Below are positions 31,408 to 40,281 of a stretch of 56,241 nucleotides of DNA, piece after piece. The position numbers and the translations under genes are program-made. The stretch covers positions 1-56,241 of the IMG/VR virus record IMGVR_UViG_3300038825_000174. One strand, given 5' to 3'. The notes under the pieces are model-generated. The model searched no databases, was not told where the DNA came from, and worked only from the letters and a program-made list of their open reading frames with translations. This DNA is from a virus. Every line of letters starts with the position of its first letter. The first letter of the stretch is position 1.

Positions 31408-32492
31408 TGAAGCTACCTCGCTACATGTATAAGAGGTACACACCTAAGGGGGATCGGACATTCAGGTTCAGTCCCCCTCGTCAACTTATTGACAGTGGTG
31501 TTGTATGTCGCAGAGAACTTGGTAAAAATTTTAATGAAGCAAAAAAAGTTGCAGATGAATTAAACAAATTGATAGATGAATATCGTGAGGAAATGCTGAC
31601 AGAGTCTGTGGTCACACGATCTACAACCCTGTCAGAATTATGTGACATATATCTTTTGTCTAATGATTTCAATGCTTTACGTGACTCAACTAAAGCTGAT
31701 TACATCTACTTTATTAAGATACTTTGCCTAGATTTAGGTGAGAAAAAGTGGCATACTATATCTAGTAGGTTGGCTAAGAGGACTTATGAACTCTGGGTCA
31801 GACGTGGTGTGTCACTTGCAAACCATGTGTGTAGTATTGCATCACGGATATACAACTATGCGACTGAGATGGAGTATGGGAATCACAACCCATTCTCTAA
31901 CATTAGACGTAAGTCTACCAAACCCAGACGTGTAGTGTGGGCAAAGGAACATGTGCGTCAATTTCTTGACTATGCTTATGCCAACTATGAGTACAGGAGC
32001 ATTGGCTTGATAGTGCAGATGGCATATGAGTGGTGTCAGAGGATAGGTGATATGCGTTTGCTCACTTGGAATGACCTTGACATGGACAAGGGTATGCTCA
32101 CATTAGAGCAGTCCAAGCGTAGGTCAAAGGTGTTTCTGCCTATCAGTGACAGCTTGTATGACATGTTGTATGAACAGCAGGGTGACTTTGGCTTTCAACA
32201 GTACGTAGCTCCCAATGTAAGCCCCATACAGGGCGAGTACAAGCCTTATGGGTTGGAGAGTGTATCAAAGATTGCAAAGCGTGTCATGAAGCATTTAAAC
32301 CTGCCTGATGAACTCCGACTTATGGATCTCAGAAGGACAGGAGTTACAGAAATGATTGACAGTGGAGTCCCAATGGGGCAACTTATGTCAGTGACAGGTC
32401 ACACAAATGTACAGTCTGTCAAGCCGTACATGAAACACACTTATGAGAGTGCTAAGAATGCTCTCAACACAAGGAGTAAATATAATGCATAG
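31407..32492 (+). CDS. int: Tyrosine recombinase (integrase)
   Basis: 361 aa from the ATG at 31407 (TAATG overlap with DUF932); an in-frame start at 31365 lies inside the previous gene. N-terminal SAM-like domain ~60-150, catalytic domain from ~185. Arg in QRIGDMRLLTW, Lys in SKRRSKVFLP, MDLRRTG at the HxxR box (first His replaced by Met), GH in VTGHTN, and Tyr in VKPYMKHT. Core Arg/Lys/Arg/His/Tyr residues are present. It is buried in the replication operon with no repressor or attP seen nearby. Confidence 0.9.
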   Translation: MKLPRYMYKRYTPKGDRTFRFSPPRQLIDSGVVCRRELGKNFNEAKKVADELNKLIDEYREEMLTESVVTRSTTLSELCDIYLLSNDFNALRDSTKADYIYFIKILCLDLGEKKWHTISSRLAKRTYELWVRRGVSLANHVCSIASRIYNYATEMEYGNHNPFSNIRRKSTKPRRVVWAKEHVRQFLDYAYANYEYRSIGLIVQMAYEWCQRIGDMRLLTWNDLDMDKGMLTLEQSKRRSKVFLPISDSLYDMLYEQQGDFGFQQYVAPNVSPIQGEYKPYGLESVSKIAKRVMKHLNLPDELRLMDLRRTGVTEMIDSGVPMGQLMSVTGHTNVQSVKPYMKHTYESAKNALNTRSKYNA

Positions 32493-33267
32493 TTTATATA
32501 ACACTATAAATGATATAGATATATTAAATGGTGAAACAAAAAGAATGAACTGTCCTGAGTGTGGTGGGTTCAAGACCTTCACCATCACTAACAACATGGG
32601 CAGAATGCTGTGGAATTGTTACAAAGCTTCTTGCAGTATTAGTGGATCTAAGCCTGTGCATCTATCTGTAGAGGACATCAAGAGAACTTTGCGTAGAGAG
32701 GAGAAACAGGCTGAACATTTTGTAATGCCAGAATATATCGTGCCATACAAGGGGCAGCGTGACATTACTAGGTTCATGGAAAGGTTTGACTTGATGGGTG
32801 GATTATATCATGATGTAAAAGATAATCGTGCAGTGTTTCCCATTGTGCATGATGGCATTACAGTTGATGCAATAGGGCGAAGTCTCAGAAATAGTTTGCC
32901 TAAATGGAAAAGATATGGGAATAGTGGCTTGCCATTTACATCTGGTTGTGGTAAAGTCGCTGTAGTTGTTGAGGACTGTGTCAGTGCCGTAGTTGTAGGC
33001 AGTGACGTGTATGTTGGGGTTGCTGTGTTAGGCACATCACTGTCTGATATACACAAGAGGTACTTGTCACAGTTCTCTTCAGCAATTGTAGCTCTTGATC
33101 CTGATGCCCTACCCAAGGCAACAGAGATGTGTAAAGATCTCAGGAGTGTAGTAGACACAGTAAAGGTACTTAGATTAACCGATGATTTGAAATACAAGCA
33201 TCCTAACGACATTGAAAAACTAACAGCAATAGGAGAAGAACTAAATGGAACAAGCATTAATACGTAG
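32485..33267 (+). CDS. DNA primase (zinc-ribbon, Toprim)
   Basis: 260 aa from the ATG at 32485 with AAGGAG 8 nt ahead. Zinc ribbon MNCPECGGF ... CYKASC (two Cys pairs) at residues ~23-50, then Toprim with VVVEDCVSAVVVG (Glu) and IVALDPDALPK (DxD). It makes primers for phage replication. Separate primase and helicase genes, rather than a T7-like fusion, are normal for HMO-like phages. Confidence 0.87.
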   Translation: MHSLYNTINDIDILNGETKRMNCPECGGFKTFTITNNMGRMLWNCYKASCSISGSKPVHLSVEDIKRTLRREEKQAEHFVMPEYIVPYKGQRDITRFMERFDLMGGLYHDVKDNRAVFPIVHDGITVDAIGRSLRNSLPKWKRYGNSGLPFTSGCGKVAVVVEDCVSAVVVGSDVYVGVAVLGTSLSDIHKRYLSQFSSAIVALDPDALPKATEMCKDLRSVVDTVKVLRLTDDLKYKHPNDIEKLTAIGEELNGTSINT

Positions 33268-34468
33268 TCTGATGAACAAAGACTTCTATGATGATCATAG
33301 AGGTATTCGCTGTCCTGATAAACTATTTACCAAGGACATGCGAAAGATAAAAAACTCTGTGGATTATGCCATGCAACAGTATGATAGGACTGTCACACCT
33401 GATGAGGTTGAGGTCTTGTTCATGGCAAACAATCCTACACTTACCACTGCACAGAAGCAAGCATATGGTGATCTGTTTACACGTATCAAGAAAGAGTCAC
33501 CTCTTGGTAATGATGTAGCACAGGAAGTATTATCCAAGCTGTTTCAGCAGGTGGTGGGTGAAGAGATAGCTAACCTTGGCTTTGATTATGTGAATGGTTC
33601 ACAGTCTAGCCTTGAACCTCTACGCAATCTGTTAGAGCAGTATGGTGATGACTTCATACCTACCATGAACATAGAGTGGGCTGACATTTCTATTGAGACT
33701 TTGCTTGCAAAGAATGCAATGGAAGCACGTTGGGCATTCAACATACCTAGCCTTACACGTAAGATAGAGGGTGTGAATGAAGGACACTTGATCGAAGTTG
33801 GAGCTAGACCCAATACAGGTAAGACATCTTTCCATGCATCTATGATTGCAGGTGACAATGGCTTTGCCAGACAGGGTGCTAGATGTGTTGTGTTATGTAA
33901 TGAAGAGTCAGTGCATAGGGTGGGTATGCGTTACCTGACTGCAAGTTCTAACATGAATCAATACGAGATCAAAGATAATCCCAAGGTTGCACACGAGAGA
34001 TACTCTGCCGTAAAGGATAACATTAAGTTGTATGATTCTACAGGACGAGACATGGCATGGGTTGAAAGTATTGCTAAGTCTTTCAAACCTGATGTCGTTA
34101 TATTAGACATGGGTGACAAGTTTGCCAAGACAGCAGGATTTGCTAGGCAAGATGAAGCACTCAAGGCTAATGCTGTACATGCAAGAATGATTGCAAAGCA
34201 ATACAACTGTGCTATATTCTACATGTCACAGTTATCTGCAGAAGCAGAGGGCAAGGTTGTACTCAATCAAGCCATGATGGAAGGTAGTAGAACAGGTAAG
34301 GCTGCCGAAGCTGACCTTATGTTACTACTTGCCAAGAACCCTGACGTTGAAGGTGAAGAGGAGCAAAGTCCTCAGAGACATATCAACGTTGTAAAGAACA
34401 AACTATCTGGTTGGCATGGCAAGATTGTCTGTGAACTAGACTACAAGACAGCGAGGTACACAGCATGA
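33245..34468 (+). CDS. DnaB-like replicative helicase
   Basis: 407 aa. RecA-fold ATPase: Walker A GARPNTGKTSFHASM near residue 195, Walker B VVILDMGDKFA near 285, sensor-like AIFYMSQLSAEAEGK, and a C-terminal GWHGKIVCELDY. Overlaps the primase gene by 23 nt, suggesting co-translation of the two partners. Confidence 0.88.
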   Translation: MEQALIRSLMNKDFYDDHRGIRCPDKLFTKDMRKIKNSVDYAMQQYDRTVTPDEVEVLFMANNPTLTTAQKQAYGDLFTRIKKESPLGNDVAQEVLSKLFQQVVGEEIANLGFDYVNGSQSSLEPLRNLLEQYGDDFIPTMNIEWADISIETLLAKNAMEARWAFNIPSLTRKIEGVNEGHLIEVGARPNTGKTSFHASMIAGDNGFARQGARCVVLCNEESVHRVGMRYLTASSNMNQYEIKDNPKVAHERYSAVKDNIKLYDSTGRDMAWVESIAKSFKPDVVILDMGDKFAKTAGFARQDEALKANAVHARMIAKQYNCAIFYMSQLSAEAEGKVVLNQAMMEGSRTGKAAEADLMLLLAKNPDVEGEEEQSPQRHINVVKNKLSGWHGKIVCELDYKTARYTA

Positions 34469-34953
34469 ATACATTTAAGCCTATTAAAGGTGCATACACT
34501 AGGAAGTTTAAACCCTACTCGTATGCCAAGAATGATGGTGTAGCTAAAGATGCAGTGTCAGGTTACTTAATTAGGAACGGACACACTATCTTATCTACTG
34601 AAGAAGATTATTCTTTTGATATCAAGAGTGAGAAGAATGGTAATACATACTACTCAGAGGTTGAGATGAAGAGACAATGGTTTGGGGATTGGCTACCATC
34701 TTGGAAAGAGATTAGGATTCCCTATCGTAAATTTAAATTATTAAATAAGTTTAAAGAGATGAATGAAAAAGATGCATTCTTTAATTTTTATGTTATAAGA
34801 GGTGACATGGAGTATGCATGGAGAATAAAAGATTATCAGTTTACACCTGAGACTGTGCAAGAGATATACTTATCTAACGCAAGAAGATATGAATACTTCT
34901 TTCACATACCCTATCAGGAAGCTGAACTGGTACAACTAAAGGAAGATAAATGA
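34465..34953 (+). CDS. Putative PD-(D/E)XK-like nuclease
   Basis: 162 aa. SFDIKSEKNG followed by YSEVEMKRQW gives the D...ExK spacing of the PD-(D/E)XK fold. VAKDAVSGYLIRNGHTIL fits the leading helix and strand. It sits between helicase and polymerase and overlaps both by 4 nt. The family is not certain; it could be a non-catalytic replication accessory. Confidence 0.65.
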   Translation: MNTFKPIKGAYTRKFKPYSYAKNDGVAKDAVSGYLIRNGHTILSTEEDYSFDIKSEKNGNTYYSEVEMKRQWFGDWLPSWKEIRIPYRKFKLLNKFKEMNEKDAFFNFYVIRGDMEYAWRIKDYQFTPETVQEIYLSNARRYEYFFHIPYQEAELVQLKEDK

Positions 34954-36983
34954 GACTAATACTAGACGTAGAAAATACTGTAACAAAACGTAATGACAAG
35001 CTACACTTAGATCCTTTTGAGAGTGGCAACAGTCTTGTTATGGTAGGTATGAAGACAGACAACTGGGAAAGGGTCGTGACATTTGATCATGCTCACGAGT
35101 TACCCACACAAAATGGTCATGCTATTGTACAAGAACAGTTAGATAAAGCTACTGTGCTTGTATGTCACAACGTATCACATGACTTGATATGGCTATGGGA
35201 GTCTGGATTCAAGTATGATGGTATTGTGTTTGACACTATGCTTGGTGAGTATGTATTACAACGTGGACAGAAACAACCTCTGTCGTTGGAGCAGTGTGCA
35301 GAACGTTACATGCTATCTAACAAGAAGCAGGACACGATGAAAGATTACTTCAAGAGTGGTGTGCCTGTATCAGAGATACCACACGATGAGTTATCAGAGT
35401 ATTTATTACATGACTTACGTGCTACATATGATCTGGCTGACAAGATACATCACAGACTTAGTAATGGTGATGCAGATCTTATGGACACAGTTACACACAC
35501 CAACATGGTTGCTGTTTGTCTATGTAAGATATATCAGCGTGGATTCAGTGTAGACCTGAAGAAGCTTGATGAAGTGCGTAAGGAGTTTGAGAAAGAGAAG
35601 GTGGGTATCTGGAATGATCTCAGCCAACAGGTTCGTGATCTTATGGGTGACAGACCTATCAATCTCAATAGTCCAGAGCAATTGTCATGGGTAATCTACA
35701 GCCGTAAACCAAAGGACAAGTCTATGTGGGCTAATTACTTTGAGCCTTACATGAGAAAGGATGCGTTTACAGATGCTGTCAATGATCATACGGACATTGT
35801 CTACAAGGTTACGGCTAGTACCTGCCCTGTATGCAGAGGACGTGGTAAGATTACAAAGATCAAGAAGGATGGCACACCATTCAAGAAACCAAACAAGTGT
35901 GTAAGGTGTGAAGAATCTGGTTGGGTGTACACACCACGACAGCAGATAGCAGGTCTTAGATTTACTGCACCCTCTGCCAAGTGGGTAAGTGCCAATGGCT
36001 TTAGTACAAACAAACTAAACCTTGAGATACTTGAACACTATGCCAAGCGTACAGGTAATACAAAGGCAGAGTTGTTTCTCAAGAATGTGCGTAGATTGTC
36101 TGCCTTAGATACATACCTATCTAGTTTTGTAGAGGGCATATCTACATACACTAAGCCTGATGGCAAACTACATGTTAGATTGCTACAGCATCGTACATCT
36201 ACAGGACGATTTAGTGGTGCAGATCCTAATATGCAGAACATGCCTAGAGGTGGTACGTTTCCTGTGAAGAAGATCTTTGTGTCACGTTGGGAAGGTGGCA
36301 AGATACTTGAAGCTGACTTTGCACAGCTAGAGTTTAGAACTGCAGCATATTTGTCACAGGACAAAGTTGCAATGCAGGAGATAAGTGAAGGCTTTGATGT
36401 GCATAGTTATACTGCAAAGGTTATCACGGATGCAGGACAGCCTACATCTAGGCAAGAAGCTAAAGCACATACCTTTGCTCCTCTGTATGGAGCTACAGGG
36501 TTTGGCAGATCTGAAGCAGAAGCTATGTATTACGAGCAGTTTGGTGACAAGTATAAGGGTGTGTCTGCATGGCACAAGAAGTTAGGCGATGAAGCTATTA
36601 ACACAGGACGTGTTGGTATTCCTTCAGGACGTTCCTTCTCTTTCCCTGATGTGGTACGTAAAGGTAATGGCACAGTTACATTCTTTACACAGATAAAGAA
36701 CTATCCTGTGCAAGCGTTTGCTACTGCAGACATTGTGCCACTAATTCTTATTACGATTGATAGTATGCTCGTGCCTTTACAGAGTTGTATTGTAAATACT
36801 GTGCATGATTCAATAGTGATTGACGTTCACCCTGACGAGGTGGACATGGTATTACAAGTAGTAGAGAGTATAAATAGTAACATGAAATCTATCATTGATA
36901 CACGTTGGAATATAGACTTTAATGTACCTTTGAAATTAGATGCAAAAATAGGTGACAACTGGCTTGACACTAAAGATGTATGA
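34950..36983 (+). CDS. Family A DNA polymerase with DnaJ-type zinc-finger insert
   Basis: 677 aa. 3'-5' exonuclease: LILDVENTV, VCHNVSHDLIW, YLLHDLRATYDLAD. Residues ~292-320 hold CPVCRGRG and CVRCEESG, half of a DnaJ-type zinc centre, inserted before the polymerase domain. Polymerase motifs: A EADFAQLEFR, B RQEAKAHTFAPLYGATG (Arg501, Lys505, Phe509, Tyr513), C NTVHDSIVID. The position equal to E. coli Pol I 762 is Phe. The zinc insert is the recognised mark of HMO-2011-type phages. Confidence 0.95.
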   Translation: MRLILDVENTVTKRNDKLHLDPFESGNSLVMVGMKTDNWERVVTFDHAHELPTQNGHAIVQEQLDKATVLVCHNVSHDLIWLWESGFKYDGIVFDTMLGEYVLQRGQKQPLSLEQCAERYMLSNKKQDTMKDYFKSGVPVSEIPHDELSEYLLHDLRATYDLADKIHHRLSNGDADLMDTVTHTNMVAVCLCKIYQRGFSVDLKKLDEVRKEFEKEKVGIWNDLSQQVRDLMGDRPINLNSPEQLSWVIYSRKPKDKSMWANYFEPYMRKDAFTDAVNDHTDIVYKVTASTCPVCRGRGKITKIKKDGTPFKKPNKCVRCEESGWVYTPRQQIAGLRFTAPSAKWVSANGFSTNKLNLEILEHYAKRTGNTKAELFLKNVRRLSALDTYLSSFVEGISTYTKPDGKLHVRLLQHRTSTGRFSGADPNMQNMPRGGTFPVKKIFVSRWEGGKILEADFAQLEFRTAAYLSQDKVAMQEISEGFDVHSYTAKVITDAGQPTSRQEAKAHTFAPLYGATGFGRSEAEAMYYEQFGDKYKGVSAWHKKLGDEAINTGRVGIPSGRSFSFPDVVRKGNGTVTFFTQIKNYPVQAFATADIVPLILITIDSMLVPLQSCIVNTVHDSIVIDVHPDEVDMVLQVVESINSNMKSIIDTRWNIDFNVPLKLDAKIGDNWLDTKDV

Positions 36984-37026
36984 TGGTATAACTATAACAC
37001 TTTTTTAAATTATAAGGAGAATATAT

Positions 37027-37935
37027 ATGAATGAAATAGTAACAATAAATGGAAACTTTGACGATATGGCTAAAGCTATGGGGATGGCAGAACCTGTGGG
37101 TACTGAGATCTCTAAGAAGTCTGCTAGTTCTTTGGCTAGACTAAAGCTTAGTCATACACCCATCATGGGTACGACAGAAATCAATGGCAAGACAGTGAAT
37201 GTTGAAACCATACCATCTGGTGCTTATAAAGTAGAAGTGCCTGACGATGGTCAGTACTATCAGTCTGACATTGAGATCAGACCTTTCATGCAAAGGTATA
37301 TGTATAAAAGGTTTATCAAGGGCAATGATAGCACACCCAATCGTTATGTTAAGACAGTAATGTCTGACAACCTTAACGTTGATCTAAAGGATAACGATGG
37401 TGGCTTCAACTGTGGCAAACCTGCAGGATATATACAGGACTTTGCTTCTCTGCCTGACAAGCAGAAGGAACTGATCAGACAGATCAAACGAGTCAGAGTC
37501 ATACTAGGACTTGCTAAGTTTGATAAGGCTCTCAAAGTTGAGGGTGACTACAGCAGTGAAGCTGATCTAGGTTATGTACCTTTCATATGGGAAGTGGATA
37601 ATCGTGAAGCATTCAAAACTGTAGGGGATGTCTTTGTAAAGCTCTCCAAGATGAAGAGACTACCAGTTAATCACACTGTGTACGCTTCATCTGAAGAGAG
37701 AAAACTACCGAATGGTAACAGCTATTATGTGCCAAGCACAAGGCTAGACCTTACCAATAAGGTAGAGACATCTGACAAAGATCAGGAACTCTTTGGTGAT
37801 CTTCTGTCTTGGGTTACTAACTACAACCAGTACATCATGAATCAGTGGGATGAGAATGTTCATTCCAAAGAGGACATTGATCCTGCTGTTGTGGAAACTT
37901 TCATCGACATTACAAGTGAAGAGAAAGTTCAGTAA
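37027..37935 (+). CDS. Probable ssDNA-binding protein
   Basis: 302 aa. Beta-rich centre (TIPSGAYKVEVPDDGQYYQS, IEIRPFMQRYMYKRFIKGN, LPNGNSYYVPSTRLDLT) and an acidic C-terminus. Its place between DNA polymerase and recombination exonuclease, and its size, match proteins annotated as ssDNA-binding in similar phages. There is no motif proof. A 43-bp AT-rich leader with AAGGAG precedes it. Confidence 0.55.
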   Translation: MNEIVTINGNFDDMAKAMGMAEPVGTEISKKSASSLARLKLSHTPIMGTTEINGKTVNVETIPSGAYKVEVPDDGQYYQSDIEIRPFMQRYMYKRFIKGNDSTPNRYVKTVMSDNLNVDLKDNDGGFNCGKPAGYIQDFASLPDKQKELIRQIKRVRVILGLAKFDKALKVEGDYSSEADLGYVPFIWEVDNREAFKTVGDVFVKLSKMKRLPVNHTVYASSEERKLPNGNSYYVPSTRLDLTNKVETSDKDQELFGDLLSWVTNYNQYIMNQWDENVHSKEDIDPAVVETFIDITSEEKVQ

Positions 37936-37937
37936 CC

Positions 37938-38801
37938 ATGAATCACAAGGCAGAACTTAAACTGCACCGATTCCTAGACCAAGCTACTGACGGTAAGAAG
38001 GTGTTGTCTGATGCAAACATTGATAAGATTTGTGATGACATAAAAGAAGCCTTACACCGTCAGTTTGGCTCTAAAAATACTAGGAAAGAGTTCAGACTTA
38101 GGATGTCTAACATAGGCAAGCCTACCTGTCAGCTTTGGTTTGAGAAAAACAAACCAAAGGAAGCACTACCTTTTCCTAACAACTTTGTAATGAACATGAT
38201 GTTAGGGGACATAGTTGAGTCTGTGTTCAAGGGATTGCTTAGACAGGCAGGTGTAGCCTTTGAGGATTCTAAGAAAGTGTCTATGGATCTAACTATAGAT
38301 TCTAATATAGAGGGGACATATGACATAATCATGGACGATGCAGTTGACGATATTAAGTCTGCATCTGATTGGTCATACAGGAATAAGTTTGAATCATTTG
38401 ATACTCTTGCTAATGGTGATGCATTTGGTTATGTAGGACAGTTAGCAGGGTATGCACAGGCTTTGAATAAGAAAGCAGGTGGATGGTGGGTAATAAATAA
38501 ATCTAATGGTAGCTTTAAATATGTACCTGCCACTGGTTTAGACTTGACAAAAGAAGTAGATAAACTATCTGATAATGTAAGCGTAGTGCAGAGTAACAAG
38601 TTCAAAAGATGTTTTGATGCAGTTGAAGAAACATTCAGAGGTAAGCCTACAGGAAATAAAATCTTAGGAACGACATGCTCATTCTGTAGATTTAAACATT
38701 CTTGTTGGACTAACTTGCAGGAGCTACCTTCTCTGGTATCTCAGGCAAAAGAACCAAAGATTGTTTCATATGTTGAAATAAGAAAGGAGAAACTTATATG
38801 A
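37938..38801 (+). CDS. PD-(D/E)XK exonuclease with Cas4/AddB-like Cys set
   Basis: 287 aa. RecB-family nuclease: MLGDIVESVFKGLL (motif with His/Glu region), GTYDIIMDD (Asp), DDIKSAS (D-x-K), QLAGYAQAL (motif with Gln and Tyr). A Cys in GKPTCQLW plus CSFCRFKHSCW near the C-terminus give the one-plus-three Cys pattern of iron-sulphur nucleases. Likely used in recombination or host DNA breakdown. Confidence 0.82.
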   Translation: MNHKAELKLHRFLDQATDGKKVLSDANIDKICDDIKEALHRQFGSKNTRKEFRLRMSNIGKPTCQLWFEKNKPKEALPFPNNFVMNMMLGDIVESVFKGLLRQAGVAFEDSKKVSMDLTIDSNIEGTYDIIMDDAVDDIKSASDWSYRNKFESFDTLANGDAFGYVGQLAGYAQALNKKAGGWWVINKSNGSFKYVPATGLDLTKEVDKLSDNVSVVQSNKFKRCFDAVEETFRGKPTGNKILGTTCSFCRFKHSCWTNLQELPSLVSQAKEPKIVSYVEIRKEKLI

Positions 38802-39001
38802 CAAACAAAGAACCTACACTAGAGGAGATGGCTGAACAGATCTCCGATTTACAAACACAGCTTTCAGAAATGAAGAAAGCATATAATGATAAAAAGTATG
38901 CTGCCTATAATGCTGCAAAAGAAGCATACCTTGCAGAAGCAAAAGCTCTGTATGGTGATAGGCATGTTCCTCTGTCGAGGACATACTCTGTTTGGTGGTA
39001 G
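38798..39001 (+). CDS. Small coiled-coil protein
   Basis: 67 aa. EEMAEQISDLQTQLSEMKKA is a clear coiled coil, followed by an Ala/Tyr-rich helix (KYAAYNAAKEAYLAEAKALY). Overlaps the exonuclease by 4 nt. May bridge the adjacent nucleases; function unknown. Confidence 0.7.
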   Translation: MTNKEPTLEEMAEQISDLQTQLSEMKKAYNDKKYAAYNAAKEAYLAEAKALYGDRHVPLSRTYSVWW

Positions 39002-39466
39002 GTGTTATACACTTCTAAACAGTACAAGGTAGCACGTAAGTTAGGCTATCGTAGTGGACTTGAGGTTAAGCTTTCAGAGTTTCTTGATGAACTAAAAGTA
39101 AAATATATTTACGAGGGCATCAAGATAGAATGGGAAGACTTGGCTTACAGACATTACACACCTGACTTTGTGCTACCTAATGGTATTATAGTAGAAACAA
39201 AAGGACTCTTCACCGTAGAAGATAGAAGAAAACACATATGTATTAAGAAACAGCACCCTAAATTAGACATACGTTTTGTGTTTACAAGTAGTAAAAGAAA
39301 GATTAAGAAAGGCTCTAAGACTAGCTATGGAGATTGGTGTGAAAAGAATCAGTTCCTCTATCATGATAGAATTATACCAGAGCCTTGGCTTAAAGAACGT
39401 AAAAAGAAACCACTTCCTGAACTCATAGAGTTTCCAAGGAAAAAGATTATAAGGAGTTTTAAATGA
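39002..39466 (+). CDS. T7-type endonuclease I (Holliday-junction resolvase)
   Basis: 154 aa. YRSGLEVKLSEFL (Glu), YTPDFVLPNGIIVETKG (Asp and ExK) are the catalytic core of phage endonuclease I. Starts with GTG directly after the previous TAG. It resolves branched DNA before packaging. Confidence 0.88.
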   Translation: MLYTSKQYKVARKLGYRSGLEVKLSEFLDELKVKYIYEGIKIEWEDLAYRHYTPDFVLPNGIIVETKGLFTVEDRRKHICIKKQHPKLDIRFVFTSSKRKIKKGSKTSYGDWCEKNQFLYHDRIIPEPWLKERKKKPLPELIEFPRKKIIRSFK

Positions 39467-39831
39467 CACAAGACGGATTTAAAGATTTACATTTCAAATT
39501 AGATGACCAAGACATTCTAATAAGAATGCAACCTATACTAGATCACCAGAACAATTGGACAGGTGATGTTAACTTACAAGTTATAGATTCAATTGCGAAT
39601 CCTCTATCTGATAGAGACTTTAATGATATAATGTTTTTTGCTCGTATGACACTCGTAAGTATTGATCTACTTAGATCTGATGAAGATCATGCTAAGAAAG
39701 TGTATGAGATAGTTAGATCAGAGATGGAAGCACCAAAAGAAAAGCCACCAGTTGCAATTACCAGTAGACAAGGTAATGTAATTAAGGTAGACTTCAGAGC
39801 AATGAAAGAGAAACTAAATGGGAGTGCATGA
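39463..39831 (+). CDS. Hypothetical protein
   Basis: 122 aa, MTQDGFKDLHFKLDDQDILI, NDIMFFARMTLVSIDLLRSD, ITSRQGNVIKVDF. Overlaps the endonuclease I gene by 4 nt. Alpha/beta; no family recognised. Confidence 0.72.
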   Translation: MTQDGFKDLHFKLDDQDILIRMQPILDHQNNWTGDVNLQVIDSIANPLSDRDFNDIMFFARMTLVSIDLLRSDEDHAKKVYEIVRSEMEAPKEKPPVAITSRQGNVIKVDFRAMKEKLNGSA

Positions 39832-39832
39832 T

Positions 39833-40129
39833 ATGGCAAAATGGGATATAGATTGTAAGGATAAAGATATGGTAAACAATCCACCACACTACAACAAGTA
39901 TGGTGTTGAGTGCATAGAAGCTATTCAGTCAGCTACAGGTGAAGGATATGAGTATTATTTGCAGGGTAATATTATTAAGTATCTATGGAGATACCGATAC
40001 AAGAATGGTGTGCAAGATCTTGAGAAAGCACAGTGGTATCTCAATAAGCTTATAGAAGTAAAAAAGGCTAGTAAAGATTCTACTGATGTCTATACTAGCT
40101 TTGGTATAGAGTTGGACAATGGTTGTTAA
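39833..40129 (+). CDS. DUF3310 protein (nucleotide-kinase-like annotation)
   Basis: 98 aa from the ATG at 39833 with GGGAG ahead; an ATG at 39818 lies inside the previous gene's end. VNNPPHYNKYGVECIEAIQS, YLQGNIIKYLWRYRYKNG and DLEKAQWYLNKLI are the DUF3310 hallmark, common in phages. Its biochemical role is unclear; often found beside nucleotide genes, as here. Confidence 0.88.
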   Translation: MAKWDIDCKDKDMVNNPPHYNKYGVECIEAIQSATGEGYEYYLQGNIIKYLWRYRYKNGVQDLEKAQWYLNKLIEVKKASKDSTDVYTSFGIELDNGC

Positions 40130-40280
40130 AGTATATCTCACTCTTGATCTAGATAAAGATGAGTACCCTGTTCCTGCTGACGGTGATCCTAGTGAAGAGA
40201 TACAGCAAGCCTTAGAAGAGTTTATCTATGATATTGATGGACTAAAAGTAAAACACATTCGAATAACATTGGAGGATTAA
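40119..40280 (+). CDS. 53-aa acidic hypothetical protein
   Basis: ATG at 40119 overlaps the DUF3310 stop by 11 nt. MVVKVYLTLDLDKDEYPVPA, DIDGLKVKHIRITLED: beta-alpha-beta-like and acidic. Its end contains GGAGG, the ribosome site of the reductase gene, which starts 2 nt later. Confidence 0.65.
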   Translation: MVVKVYLTLDLDKDEYPVPADGDPSEEIQQALEEFIYDIDGLKVKHIRITLED

Positions 40281-40281
40281 C

